Shown here in pieces: positions 29,106-37,429 of a stretch of 64,000 bases of DNA. The DNA comes from Sanguibacter suarezii NBRC 16159 (GTDB lineage: Bacteria > Actinomycetota > Actinomycetes > Actinomycetales > Cellulomonadaceae): positions 242,984 through 306,983 of the forward strand of contig NZ_BCRT01000015.1 of NCBI RefSeq assembly GCF_001552735.1, written 5' to 3'. Numbering within the stretch: the first letter of the stretch is position 1; every line of letters starts with the position of its first letter. Below the pieces are notes generated by a model. The model had not been told where the DNA came from and made no database searches. It saw only the letters and a list, made by a program, of their open reading frames with translations. A program made the position numbers and the translations under genes.

Positions 29106-29402
29106 ATGTGCCGAAACATTCGGGTTCTCCATAACTTTGAACCACCCACGACGGATGCTGAGATCCACGAGGCCGCCCTGCAGTTCGTCCGCAAGGTCAG
29201 TGGGTCGACCCGCCCGTCCCGCGCCAACGCCGAGGCCTTCGACAGGGCGGTCGAGGAGATCACGCTCGCCACCCGTCGCCTGCTCGACGACCTCGTCACG
29301 CATGCCCCGCCGAAGAGCCGCGAGGCCGAGGCCATCAAGGGACGCGAGCGCCACGAGCACCGGATGGAGCGCGAGGTCCGCACCCGGACCGGCTCGCTCT
29401 AG
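29106..29402 (+). CDS. DUF2277 family protein
   Basis: A 98-residue protein that begins MCRNIRVLHNFEPPTTDAEI, the hallmark start of the DUF2277 family. It continues with AALQFVRKVSGSTRPSRAN, ending in a basic helix. It is soluble and of unknown function. The start is ATG at 29106; no strong ribosome-binding site is seen. It is divergent from the PadR operon and followed 44 bases later by an alcohol dehydrogenase gene. Confidence 0.88.
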   Translation: MCRNIRVLHNFEPPTTDAEIHEAALQFVRKVSGSTRPSRANAEAFDRAVEEITLATRRLLDDLVTHAPPKSREAEAIKGRERHEHRMEREVRTRTGSL

Positions 29403-29446
29403 GCGCGACCGAGCGGAAGCACCCACCGCCGATGTGAGGAGCCACG

Positions 29447-30472
29447 ATGCGTGGAGTCATGCTGTACGGACCGTCAGACGTCCGGATCGAGGACCGTGCC
29501 GACCCGCGGATCGAGGAACCCACCGACGCGGTCATCCGGGTCACGGCGACCTGCATCTGCGGATCAGACCTGTGGCCCTACCGCGGCGCCGAGCCGCTGC
29601 TCACCACGCCGCAGCCGATGGGCCACGAGTACGTCGGCGTGATCGAGGAGATCGGCGACGCGGTGACGACCCTCTCGGTCGGGGACTACGTCGTCGGGTC
29701 CTTCGTCGCCTCGGACAACACCTGCGAGATCTGCCAGGCCGGGTACCAGTCCAGATGCATCCACAACGTCATGATGGGCTCGGTCGGCACGCAGGCGCAG
29801 CGGGCTCGCATCCCGCTCGCGGACGGCACCCTGGTCGTCACCCCCGGCACACCCGACCCGGACCTCGTCCCCTCGCTCCTCGCCGCCTCCGACGTGCTCG
29901 GCACCGGCTGGTACGCCGCTGTCTCCGCCGGAGCCGGACCCGGCCGCACCATCGCCGTCGTCGGTGACGGCGCCGTCGGCCTGTCGGCCATCCTGGCGGC
30001 CAAGCAGCTGGGGGCGGAGCGCATCATCGCCTCGAGCCGTCACCCCGAGCGAGCGGAGCTGGCGCGCGCCTTCGGGGCCACCGACGTCATCGACGAGCGG
30101 GGCGACGACGCGATGGCCCGGATCCGGGAGATGACCGGCGGCTACGGCGCTCACGGGACAGCCGAGGCGGTCGGCACCCAGGAGTCGATGCTGCAGGCCA
30201 TCGGGTCCACCCGGCCCGGCGGGTACGTCGGCTACGTCGGCGTCTCGCACGGCGTCGTGCTGGACGGCCTCGACCTGTTCTTCGCCAGCGTGCACCTGCA
30301 CGGCGGTCCGGCCCCGGTCCGTCAGTACCTGCCCGAGCTCATCACGCTCATCTGGGACCGCACGATCGACCCGGGACGGGTCTTCGACCTCACGCTCCCC
30401 CTCGAGCGGGCCGCCGACGGCTACCGGGCGATGGACGAGCGCCGCGCCATCAAGGTGCTGCTGACGGTGTAG
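29447..30472 (+). CDS. Zinc-dependent alcohol dehydrogenase (MDR superfamily)
   Basis: A 341-residue NAD(P)-dependent medium-chain dehydrogenase. Catalytic zinc ligands lie in ATCICGSDLWPYRG and MGHEYVGVIEEIG. The structural-zinc lobe reads DNTCEICQAGYQSRC, so three of the four usual cysteines are present. The nucleotide-binding motif is VVGDGAVGLSAI, followed by ASSRHPERAELARAFGAT. The substrate is unknown. The ATG start at 29447 follows TGAGGAG. It may be co-transcribed with the DUF2277 gene. Confidence 0.92.
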   Translation: MRGVMLYGPSDVRIEDRADPRIEEPTDAVIRVTATCICGSDLWPYRGAEPLLTTPQPMGHEYVGVIEEIGDAVTTLSVGDYVVGSFVASDNTCEICQAGYQSRCIHNVMMGSVGTQAQRARIPLADGTLVVTPGTPDPDLVPSLLAASDVLGTGWYAAVSAGAGPGRTIAVVGDGAVGLSAILAAKQLGAERIIASSRHPERAELARAFGATDVIDERGDDAMARIREMTGGYGAHGTAEAVGTQESMLQAIGSTRPGGYVGYVGVSHGVVLDGLDLFFASVHLHGGPAPVRQYLPELITLIWDRTIDPGRVFDLTLPLERAADGYRAMDERRAIKVLLTV

Positions 30473-30502
30473 AGGACTGTGACTGCGCAGACGACGGTTG
30501 GG

Positions 30503-30575
30503 TGCCCCCGACAGGACTCGAACCTGCGACCTAGAGATTAGAAGGCTCTTGCTCTATCCACTGAGCTACGGGGGC
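30503..30575 (-). tRNA. tRNA-Arg (anticodon TCT)
   Basis: A 73-base cloverleaf on the minus strand. The acceptor is GCCCCCG/CGGGGGC, the D arm AGCTCAGTGGATAGAGC, the anticodon loop CTTCTAA and the T arm has GGTTCGAGTCC. The discriminator base is A; CCA is not encoded. The 31-39 position is a C-T mismatch, which I recall as usual for this tRNA. Confidence 0.95.
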
Positions 30576-30630
30576 ACGGAGATTCTATGCGACCGCGCAC
30601 CCTGGGCACACGCGCCCGCCGACGCCTGGG

Positions 30631-31131
30631 ATGATGGCTGCCATGACGTTGCAGACTCCTCCCACAGACGCCCTGCCCACCGGATCCCCCGTGGAGATCT
30701 GGACCGACGGAGCCTGCAAGGGCAATCCGGGCGTCGGCGGCTGGGGCGCATGGCTGAAGTCCAACGGCCACGAGCGTGAGCTCTACGGCGGTGACCCGCT
30801 GACCACGAACAACAAGATGGAGCTCACCGCCGTCATCGAGGCGCTGCGAGCGCTCAACCGTCCGTGCGTGGTCACCCTGCACGTCGACTCCACCTACGTC
30901 ATGAACGGCATGTCCAAGTGGATCGCCGGGTGGAAGCGCAACGGCTGGAAGACCGCGGACAAGAAGCCGGTCAAGAACGTCGAGCTGTGGCAGGCCCTGG
31001 ACGAGCAGGTCGCCCGGCACACCATCACCTGGAAGTGGGTCAAGGGCCACTCCGGCGACGTGGGCAACGAGAAGGCCGACGAGCTCGCCAACCGTGGTGT
31101 CGACGAGGTCCGTGCGGCGGCCCGGCGATGA
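30631..31131 (+). CDS. rnhA: Ribonuclease HI
   Basis: A 166-residue type 1 RNase H that cleaves the RNA strand of RNA-DNA hybrids. The four acidic metal ligands are visible: D26 (WTDGACKG), E64 ([11 protein letters not shown]), D86 (HVDSTYV) and D150 (GNEKADELA), with the flexible-loop His in WVKGHSGD. The basic handle region has [24 protein letters not shown] codons at 30631, 30634 and 30643 are all possible starts and none has a clear ribosome-binding site. The stop overlaps the ATG of the methyltransferase gene. Confidence 0.95.
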   Translation: MMAAMTLQTPPTDALPTGSPVEIWTDGACKGNPGVGGWGAWLKSNGHERELYGGDPLTTNNKMELTAVIEALRALNRPCVVTLHVDSTYVMNGMSKWIAGWKRNGWKTADKKPVKNVELWQALDEQVARHTITWKWVKGHSGDVGNEKADELANRGVDEVRAAARR

Positions 31132-31808
31132 CCGGCCAGCACGCCCCCGACGCCTCCCACGACCACTCCCACAACGACGACGCCGAGCCTCGCTGGGACG
31201 CCGCCGCCTGGGACGAGCGCTACAGCGAGCGCCAGATCGTCTGGAGCGGGAACGTCAACCCGTGGCTCGAGGAGGTCACCGCGCCCTTGACCCCCGGCCG
31301 TGCGCTCGACGTCGGCTGCGGTGAGGGCGCGGATACCGTGTGGCTGGCCGACCACGGCTGGACCGTGACCGGAGTGGACATCTCCGGCGTCGCGCTGGCC
31401 CGCGCGCAGGCGCACGTCGACACCCTCCCCGACCCCTCCCGGGTCACCCTGGAGCGTCGCGACCTGGCCGAGTGGACGCCGCCCGCGGGCGGCTTCGACC
31501 TCGTCTCGGCGTACTTCTTCCACCTGCCCGTCGACGTGCGCGACGCCGTGTACCCCCGCCTGGTCGCCGCCGTCGCCCCCGGCGGCACGCTGCTGCTCGT
31601 GGGTCACGACGCCGCCGACGCCGAGGCCCTCGCCCAGCGCCCGCATGCCGAGATGCTCTTCACCCCGGAGCTGCTCGCGGCCTACGTGCCACCGTCCTGG
31701 CAGGTCACCGCGGAGCGCCGGACCCGGCTCGGCCGGATCCACGGCGGTGAGCCCGGCCAGATGGGTGAGGTCACCGACTCCGTCCTGGTCGCCGTCGCGC
31801 CTGCCTGA
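31128..31808 (+). CDS. Class I SAM-dependent methyltransferase
   Basis: A 226-residue Rossmann-fold methyltransferase. The SAM-binding motif I is [15 protein letters not shown] (60-70s), with the acidic loop [12 protein letters not shown] and motif [10 protein letters not shown]. The His/Asp-rich N-terminus (HDHSHNDD) is unusual and disordered-looking. The substrate is unknown; the fold resembles TehB/thiopurine-type small-molecule methyltransferases. The ATG overlaps the rnhA stop (ATGA), and the AMP-ligase gene follows 3 bases after its stop, so these are co-translated. Confidence 0.88.
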   Translation: MTGQHAPDASHDHSHNDDAEPRWDAAAWDERYSERQIVWSGNVNPWLEEVTAPLTPGRALDVGCGEGADTVWLADHGWTVTGVDISGVALARAQAHVDTLPDPSRVTLERRDLAEWTPPAGGFDLVSAYFFHLPVDVRDAVYPRLVAAVAPGGTLLLVGHDAADAEALAQRPHAEMLFTPELLAAYVPPSWQVTAERRTRLGRIHGGEPGQMGEVTDSVLVAVAPA

Positions 31809-31811
31809 CCC

Positions 31812-33272
31812 GTGCCCGTCGCCCGGCAGGTCCTCGCCCACGCAGCCGCAGCCCCCGAGCGGGTGGCCGTCCGCTCGGACGCCGCGCCCCCGCTCACCTA
31901 CGCCGGGCTCGCCGCTCGCGCACGAGCCGGCGCCGCCGCCCTGGCCCGCGACGGCGTGCGGCCCGGTCAGGTGGTGGCGATCGACCTGGCCGGAGCCACG
32001 GACACCCTCGTCGCACTGCTCGCGGTCGATCTCGCCGGAGCCGTCGCGCTCATGTGCGACGGCTCCTGGACGCCCGCCCAGCGCTCGGAGATCCTCGCCG
32101 CAACCGGGCCGGACCACCACCTGACGACGCTGAGCGCCGTCGATCTCCCCGCGCCCGAGGCGCCCGTCGAGGTGAGCGACGACGATCTCGCCTGGGGCGG
32201 GTTCACCTCGGGCAGCACCGGGCGCCCGCGCGCCGTCGTGCGCAGCCGCGGATCGTGGACCCGGTCCTTCGCCGCCACCTCCGACCTCACCGGGATCAGC
32301 GCGGGCGACACCGTCCTGGTCCCGGGACCGCTGTCCACCTCGTTGTTCTGCTTCGGTGCGGTGCACGCCCTGGCAGCAGGCGCCACGGTCCGCCTGACAC
32401 CGAGCATCGCTGCCGCCCTGGGCGGCGTGGGCGGTGTGGGCGGGCTGAGTGACTGCGACGTCGTCCACCTGGTCCCCGGTGCACTGGGCACCGTCCTGGA
32501 CGCGCTCGACTCCCCCGCTCCCCCGCCGTCACGGCTGCGGACCGCGGTCGTGGGCGGCGCGGCGCTGCCAGCATCGGTCCGCGAGCGGGCGGCTGCCCAC
32601 GGCATCTCGGTCATCGCCTACTACGGCGCGACCGAGCTGTCCTTCGTTGCCGCCGACCCTGACGGTAAGGGGCTGCGGGCCTTCCCGGGCGTCGAGATCG
32701 AGGTCCGCGACCCGAGCACCGGTCAGCCCCTCGCCAGCACCTATCCTCTCGGACAGGTGTGGGTCCGCTCGCCCTGGATCGCCCACGGCTACCTCGCCGG
32801 CGCCGCCGGACCGTTGCGCACCGCCGACGGGTGGGCCAGCGTCGGTGACCTCGCTGAGCTGACCGCACCTCCCGCCTCCCGCCTCGTGCTGCGCGGCCGG
32901 GGCACCGGCGCGATCGCAGTCGGCGCCGCGACCGTCGTCCCCGAGGACGTCGAGGCGGTCCTGCGGACGGTCCCCGGGGTGGCCGACGTGGTCGTCCTGG
33001 GCACCCCGCACCCGCGGCTGGGGCAGGTGGTGACGGCCGTCGTCGTCGGGCAGGACGGCGACCCCGACTGGGCCGCGCTGGAGCGCGCGAGCCGGGAGGC
33101 GCTGAGCCCAGCCCAGCGTCCGCGGCGCTGGTTCGCCGCCGCGACACTGCCGGTGACGGGCACCGGGAAGCCAGCGCGCGCCGTCGTGCAGGACGGGCTG
33201 AAGGACCAGGACCCGGCGTACCGGCCAGCACGGCACGGGCCCCCGACATCGTCGGGCGCACAACGGCATTAG
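31812..33272 (+). CDS. AMP-forming acyl-CoA ligase-like protein (ANL superfamily)
   Basis: A 486-residue adenylating enzyme. Motifs include the P-loop FTSGSTGRPRAVV (Arg replaces the usual Lys), YYGATELSFV, GWASVGDLAEL and the catalytic Lys in PVTGTGKPARAVV. The hinge motif is altered (LRGRGTGAIAVGAATVVPEDVE). It probably activates a carboxylic acid to acyl-CoA. It lies close to a thiolase-like gene (34082), and a comparable ligase-thiolase pair is known in Bacillus (YhfT/YhfS). A joint acyl-chain pathway is therefore plausible but not proven. The start is GTG at 31812. The last 30 residues are low complexity. Confidence 0.84.
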   Translation: MPVARQVLAHAAAAPERVAVRSDAAPPLTYAGLAARARAGAAALARDGVRPGQVVAIDLAGATDTLVALLAVDLAGAVALMCDGSWTPAQRSEILAATGPDHHLTTLSAVDLPAPEAPVEVSDDDLAWGGFTSGSTGRPRAVVRSRGSWTRSFAATSDLTGISAGDTVLVPGPLSTSLFCFGAVHALAAGATVRLTPSIAAALGGVGGVGGLSDCDVVHLVPGALGTVLDALDSPAPPPSRLRTAVVGGAALPASVRERAAAHGISVIAYYGATELSFVAADPDGKGLRAFPGVEIEVRDPSTGQPLASTYPLGQVWVRSPWIAHGYLAGAAGPLRTADGWASVGDLAELTAPPASRLVLRGRGTGAIAVGAATVVPEDVEAVLRTVPGVADVVVLGTPHPRLGQVVTAVVVGQDGDPDWAALERASREALSPAQRPRRWFAAATLPVTGTGKPARAVVQDGLKDQDPAYRPARHGPPTSSGAQRH

Positions 33273-33282
33273 GCTCATCCGT

Positions 33283-34050
33283 GTGATTGAGATGAAGACC
33301 CCAGCCCAGATCGACATGATGCGTGAGACCGGCCGCGTGGTCGCCCGTGCGCTCGAAGCCATGCAGCAGGCCGCGCAGATCGGGGTGACGCTCAAGGAGA
33401 TCGACGCCGTGGGCGCGCAGGTCCTCGCCGATGCCGGCGCCACCTCCCCGTTCCTCAACTACCACCCCGACTGGTCCCCGGTGCCCTTCCCCGGGTCGAC
33501 CTGCACCTCCGTCAACGACGCGATCGTGCACGGCATCCCCACCGACTACGCGATCGCCGACGGCGACCTCGTCAGCCTCGACTTCGGCGCTGTGCTCAAC
33601 GGCTGGTGCGGCGACTCCGCGCGCAGCTTCATCGTCGGCACCCCGCGTCCGGGCGACCAGGAGCTCATCGACGTGACCAAGGCTGCCCTGGACGCTGGCA
33701 TCGCCGTTGCCCAGGTCGGCAACACCATCGGGGACATCGGCTACGCCGTGTCCAAGCTTGCCCGCAAGGCCCGCTACGGCAATCTCGAGGACCACGGCGG
33801 CCACGGCATCGGCACCGAGATGCACATGGACCCCTTCGTCCCCAACGAAGGCCGCCGCGGCAAGGGCCTCAAGCTCACCCCCGGCCTGGTCATCGCGATC
33901 GAGCCGATGTTCATCGCCGACGGCCGCAGCGACTACAAGCACGACGCCGACGGCTGGACCCTGCGCACGGTGCGCGGGGCCCGCGCGGCGCACTGGGAGC
34001 ACACCATCGCGATCACCGAGTCCGGTCCGCGGATCCTCACGGCGCTGTGA
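33283..34050 (+). CDS. map: Methionine aminopeptidase, type I
   Basis: A 255-residue metal-dependent enzyme that removes the initiator methionine from nascent proteins. Metal ligands are D100, D111, H174, E207 and E239, with substrate His H83 in AIVHGIP. These lie in LDFGAVLNGWCGDSARSF, DHGGHGIGTEMH, VIAIEPMF and HWEHTIAITE. It has no N-terminal zinc-finger extension. The start is GTG at 33283, 10 bases after the ligase gene. It is the only clearly housekeeping gene in the ligase-thiolase run. Confidence 0.97.
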   Translation: MIEMKTPAQIDMMRETGRVVARALEAMQQAAQIGVTLKEIDAVGAQVLADAGATSPFLNYHPDWSPVPFPGSTCTSVNDAIVHGIPTDYAIADGDLVSLDFGAVLNGWCGDSARSFIVGTPRPGDQELIDVTKAALDAGIAVAQVGNTIGDIGYAVSKLARKARYGNLEDHGGHGIGTEMHMDPFVPNEGRRGKGLKLTPGLVIAIEPMFIADGRSDYKHDADGWTLRTVRGARAAHWEHTIAITESGPRILTAL

Positions 34051-34081
34051 CCCTGCCGACCCGGCTGACCTCGCCCACCCG

Positions 34082-35287
34082 GTGACGGTCGTCGTCGCCG
34101 CGCGGCGCAGCCCCATCGGCACCGCCGGTCGGGGGCTGCGTGCGCTGCTCGCCCACGAGCTCGCCGCTCCCGTCCTGGCCGCCGTGCACGACGACGCCGC
34201 TCGCACCGGCCTGCTCGGCGCGGACGGCGCAGCCCGCTCCCCGGGGGACGTCGTCCTGGGCAGCTGCACCGGGCCGGGCGGCAACCTGGCCCGGGTCTCG
34301 GCCCTGGCGGCGGGCCTGGGCACCGCAGTGCCCGGCCTCACCGTGGACCGCCAGTGCGGCAGCGGCCTCGCCGCGATCCTCACCGCCCACCAGGCGATCA
34401 CCGCCGGGGACACGGACTACGTGCTGGCGGGCGGGGTGGAGAGCGCCTCCACGGCGCCCCACCGCGCGCACCGCCCCGGCGCCGCGCCCTCCCGCGACAA
34501 CGTCGCGGCCCAGCCCTACGCGCGGGCGCCCTTCGCCCCGCCCGGCTTCCCCGACCCGGACATGGGGCCTGCGGCCGACGATCTCGCCGCCGCCCGGTCG
34601 GTGTCCCGCGTGCGGCAGGATGCCTACGCCGCCGCCTCGCACGCCAAGGCGCTCACCGCCCAGGCTGCGGGCACCTTCGACCGCGAGCTCGTGCCCCTCC
34701 CCGACCTGGCCCGCGACGACCGGCCACGCCGCCTCGACGTGGCGATCCTGGCGAAGATGCGCCCGGCCTTCACCTCCGGCGGTTCGGTCACCGCCGCCAC
34801 CGCCAGCCCGATCAGCGACGGCGCGAGCGCGGTCGCCCTCGTGTCCGACGCCGCGTGGTCAGCCACCGGTGCCCCGGGCGTCGGGCGGGTGCCCGGGCTG
34901 CGGATCGTGGCGGGCGCCGTCGTCGGCTGCGACCCTGCCCTGCCCGGCTGGGGCGCGGTACCCGCGATCGAGGCCGTCCTGGCCCGGGCCAGGCGCACGG
35001 TGAGCGAGGTGGCGGTGATCGAGATCGTCGAGGCCTTCGCCGCGCAGGTCCTCGCCACCACCGACGCCCTCGGGCTCGACCCGTTGGGCGCGGACTCCGG
35101 TCGCGTGTGCCCCGACGGCGGGGCGCTCGCTCTGGGGCACCCGTGGGGAGCCAGCGGCGCCGTCGCGGTCACCCGGTTGTTCTCCACGCTGGTGGTCGGT
35201 GGTCACCCCGCCGGGACGCTGGGGCTGGCGGCCGCGGCCATCGGGGGCGGGATGGGCATCGCGATCGTCGTGGAGGTCGTGCGGTAG
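34082..35287 (+). CDS. Thiolase-like protein with an incomplete catalytic set
   Basis: A 401-residue thiolase-fold protein. The nucleophilic Cys is present (C92 in DRQCGSGLAAI) and so is the active-site His (H353 in LALGHPWGASG). The second catalytic Cys, normally in CxGGGxG near the C-terminus, is Ala (A386 in AAAAIGGGMG). The NEAFA asparagine is Val (V316 in IVEAFAAQ). Normal thiolase chemistry needs that second Cys, so the protein may condense or transfer acyl groups differently, or bind without cleaving. The start is GTG at 34082, 31 bases after map. It probably works with the AMP-forming ligase two genes upstream. Confidence 0.85.
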   Translation: MTVVVAARRSPIGTAGRGLRALLAHELAAPVLAAVHDDAARTGLLGADGAARSPGDVVLGSCTGPGGNLARVSALAAGLGTAVPGLTVDRQCGSGLAAILTAHQAITAGDTDYVLAGGVESASTAPHRAHRPGAAPSRDNVAAQPYARAPFAPPGFPDPDMGPAADDLAAARSVSRVRQDAYAAASHAKALTAQAAGTFDRELVPLPDLARDDRPRRLDVAILAKMRPAFTSGGSVTAATASPISDGASAVALVSDAAWSATGAPGVGRVPGLRIVAGAVVGCDPALPGWGAVPAIEAVLARARRTVSEVAVIEIVEAFAAQVLATTDALGLDPLGADSGRVCPDGGALALGHPWGASGAVAVTRLFSTLVVGGHPAGTLGLAAAAIGGGMGIAIVVEVVR

Positions 35288-35320
35288 GGACGCCCTCGTC
35301 GAGGCCCCGTCTCTGGCGTA

Positions 35321-36019
35321 TCAGTCCGCGCGGTCGCCGAGCGGCTTCCGGTCGGTCCAGTGGTAGACCATCACCACCGCGCCCAGCACCGCGAGAGCCA
35401 GGCAGACCGCTGCGAGCACGTCGGTGACGAAGTGGTAGCCCAGGTACAGCCGGCTGAAGGCGACCAGCGCGATGACCACGACCGCCGTCGCCGTCCAGAC
35501 GAGGGCGACGGTGCGCGAGTGGTGACGGGTCCACACGAGGTATCCGCTGACCAGCACGAGGGTCGCTGCCCCGATCGTGTGCCCTGAGGGGAAGGAGAAG
35601 GAGGACTCCACCCCGGGGACGCTCATGAGCCCCTCGGGCGGGCGCGGACGGGCCACGAGCGCCTTGATGAGCACGGAGATCGCGGTGGCGGTGAGCATCG
35701 CCGCCACGAGCAGCAGCGGGTCGCGCCAGCCGCCCGAGACCTTCGCCCAGACGAGGCAGCCGATCGCGACGATGATCGGCAGGACCACCGGGCCGAAGAG
35801 GTTGGTCACCACGGTGAGGACCGTCGTCGCCGTGGACGAGCGGTTGTCCGCCAGCCACTCCAGCACCGGGGTGTCCAGGGCAGCGAGGTCGTCCTTCTCG
35901 TAGACCGCGTCGAAGACGACGAAGAACCCGACCACCCCCAGCACCACGAGGATCAGGCCGGGCAGCACGGTGACGAGCACGGCGGTCACGGAGCGACGAT
36001 CGATGGTGGGGGAATCCAT
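35321..36019 (-). CDS. PAP2-family lipid phosphatase
   Basis: A 232-residue integral membrane phosphatase with six predicted helices. All three PAP2 motifs are present: KALVARPRPP, SFPSGHT and SRLYLGYHFVTDV, the last carrying the catalytic His and Asp. It probably dephosphorylates undecaprenyl pyrophosphate or phosphatidic acid on the outer face. The ATG start is at 36019. It is convergent with the thiolase gene and unrelated in detail to the other PAP2 protein at 27165-27980. Confidence 0.93.
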   Translation of the reverse strand: MDSPTIDRRSVTAVLVTVLPGLILVVLGVVGFFVVFDAVYEKDDLAALDTPVLEWLADNRSSTATTVLTVVTNLFGPVVLPIIVAIGCLVWAKVSGGWRDPLLLVAAMLTATAISVLIKALVARPRPPEGLMSVPGVESSFSFPSGHTIGAATLVLVSGYLVWTRHHSRTVALVWTATAVVVIALVAFSRLYLGYHFVTDVLAAVCLALAVLGAVVMVYHWTDRKPLGDRAD

Positions 36020-36163
36020 CCGATGACCTTACAACGGCGAATCCGCACAAAAAGACGTGCACTCATGAGGACGGCCGTGATTGGCTGTGGCCACACCGCG
36101 GTGACGTCAGGGCAACGGAGTCGACGCCTGAGCCCCTTCCATCACACGTCACGGAGAACCACC

Positions 36164-36331
36164 ATGAACTACCCCGGTTACGAGCTCATCGCCCCTGGAT
36201 ATGAGCTCATCGCCCTCGAACGCATCCGACTGGCCAAAGAGCTCGAGCTCGACGGCCGTCTGAGCGGCCAGCTCATACCGCGCACCCCGCTCATCCAGCG
36301 GGTGAAGCGACTCGTCAAGCGCTCCGCGTGA
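36164..36331 (+). CDS. 55-residue protein with an internal tandem repeat, unknown function
   Basis: A short ORF beginning MNYPGYELIAPGYELIALER, so the heptad PGYELIA is repeated in tandem. It ends in a basic amphipathic helix (LIQRVKRLVKRSA). Support for a real gene is an ACGGAG ribosome-binding site 8 bases before the ATG, different synonymous codons in the two repeats, and a 12-bp hairpin terminator starting 9 bases after the stop. I recognise no family. The basic C-terminus could bind membrane or nucleic acid. It lies between a PAP2 gene and orn. Confidence 0.6.
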   Translation: MNYPGYELIAPGYELIALERIRLAKELELDGRLSGQLIPRTPLIQRVKRLVKRSA

Positions 36332-36340
36332 GCGCCTCCC

Positions 36341-36385
36341 GCGCCTCGTCGGCCGGTGCCCCTCACGGTCCCGCCGACGAGGCGC
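36341..36385 (+). terminator. Hairpin terminator after the 55-residue ORF
   Basis: Perfect 12-bp inverted repeat GCGCCTCGTCGG / CCGACGAGGCGC with a 21-base loop, ending 27 bases before the orn start. It insulates orn from the small upstream gene. Confidence 0.65.
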
Positions 36386-36412
36386 TCTCATGCACCCCGT
36401 AGGCTGAGGGGC

Positions 36413-37072
36413 GTGGCAACGACACCAACCAATGACCGGATCGTCTGGATCGACTGCGAGATGACCGGGCTCGACCTCGGCGCGGACGCCCTCGTGGAGA
36501 TCGCAGCGGTCGTCACCGACTCCGAGCTCACCGTGCTCGGCGAGGGCATCGACATCATCGTCAAGCCGCCCGCCGAGGCGCTCGAGCAGATGAATGACTT
36601 CGTGCGGGACATGCACACCAGCTCGGGTCTGCTGGCCGAGCTGGAGAACGGCACCACCCTGGCCGACGCCGAGGCTCGCGTGCTGGACTACATCCGCACC
36701 TTCGTGCCCGAGCCGGGCAAGGCCCCGCTCGCCGGTAACTCCGTCGGCACGGACAAGATGTTCCTGGACCGCGACATGACGGAGCTGTCCTCCTACCTGC
36801 ACTACCGGATCATCGACGTCTCCTCCATCAAGGAGCTCGCGCGTCGCTGGTACCCGCGGGTGTACTTCGCCTCCCCCACCAAGAACGGTGGGCACCGCGC
36901 CCTGGCGGACATCCTGGAGAGCATCGATGAGCTGCGCTACTACCGCGCCGCGCTCTTCGTCCCCCAGCCCGGCCCGGACACCCAGACCGCCCGGACCCTC
37001 TCGGCGAAGATCGCTGCGACGTCGGTGTCGGGGACTCTGTCGGTCCCGAAGAACTTCGTCCCGGGTGTTTGA
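36413..37072 (+). CDS. orn: Oligoribonuclease
   Basis: A 219-residue DEDDh 3'-5' exonuclease that degrades 2-5-base RNA oligonucleotides (and pGpG). Exonuclease motifs are WIDCEMTGLDLG (D14, E16), AGNSVGTDKMFLDRDM, YRIIDVSSIKELARRWYP and GGHRALADILESI with the catalytic His/Asp. The start is GTG at 36413. A C-terminal extension of about 30 residues after the catalytic core is common in actinobacteria. It is upstream of tRNA-His. Confidence 0.96.
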   Translation: MATTPTNDRIVWIDCEMTGLDLGADALVEIAAVVTDSELTVLGEGIDIIVKPPAEALEQMNDFVRDMHTSSGLLAELENGTTLADAEARVLDYIRTFVPEPGKAPLAGNSVGTDKMFLDRDMTELSSYLHYRIIDVSSIKELARRWYPRVYFASPTKNGGHRALADILESIDELRYYRAALFVPQPGPDTQTARTLSAKIAATSVSGTLSVPKNFVPGV

Positions 37073-37166
37073 CGTACGTCACACCCGCGAAGGCCACCGC
37101 GTGTTCTCGGCACCCGAAAAAGCCAGGTAGACTTCTTCACGGTTCGCAGTACAGGAACTGTTCATG

Positions 37167-37242
37167 GTGGGTATAGCTCAGCTGGTAGAGCACCTGGTTG
37201 TGGTCCAGGGGGTCGCGGGTTCAAGTCCCGTTACTCACCCCA
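37167..37242 (+). tRNA. tRNA-His (anticodon GTG)
   Basis: Cloverleaf of 76 bases including an encoded CCA. The acceptor is GTGGGTA/TACTCAC with one G-T pair, and a G at 37166 can serve as the extra G-1. The anticodon loop is TTGTGGT and the T arm has GGTTCAAGTCC. Confidence 0.96.
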
Positions 37243-37245
37243 TGC

Positions 37246-37281
37246 GAAAGGCGCCTCACGGAATTCCGTGAGGCGCCTTTC
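37246..37281 (+). terminator. Terminator after tRNA-His
   Basis: Perfect 36-base palindrome centred on GAATTC (arms GAAAGGCGCCTCACG and its complement), starting 4 bases after the tRNA and ending in CTTTC. This is a strong intrinsic-type hairpin. Confidence 0.85.
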
Positions 37282-37308
37282 TCGTTCCCGGCGCGTACCG
37301 GCTCATTC

Positions 37309-37411
37309 CTCTGTCGTCCCTTGTCGACCTCTGTCGCCCTCTGTCGACAATCCGCCCCGCGCCGTGCCAGAGACAGCAGAGGGCGGAGGCTCGCGCCTCC
37401 GCCCTCTGTCG
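37309..37411. repeat. Clustered CTCTGTCG repeats
   Basis: The octamer CTCTGTCG occurs at 37309, 37329, 37339 and 37404, the last inside a hairpin arm. The repeats fill the non-coding region between tRNA-His and the ATP-grasp gene. The function is unknown. Confidence 0.6.
37377..37408 (-). terminator. Hairpin after the ATP-grasp gene
   Basis: A 14-bp perfect stem (core AGAGGGCGGAGGC / GCCTCCGCCCTCT) with the loop TCGC. It lies 22 bases past the stop of the minus-strand ATP-grasp gene and between convergent transcripts, so it could work for either. Confidence 0.7.
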
Positions 37412-37429
37412 TGCCCTGCCGCCTGCGGG

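Noticed and set aside
37309..37411. A CRISPR array
   Set aside because: The repeats are only 8 bases, irregularly spaced and without unique spacers of constant length; no cas gene is present.
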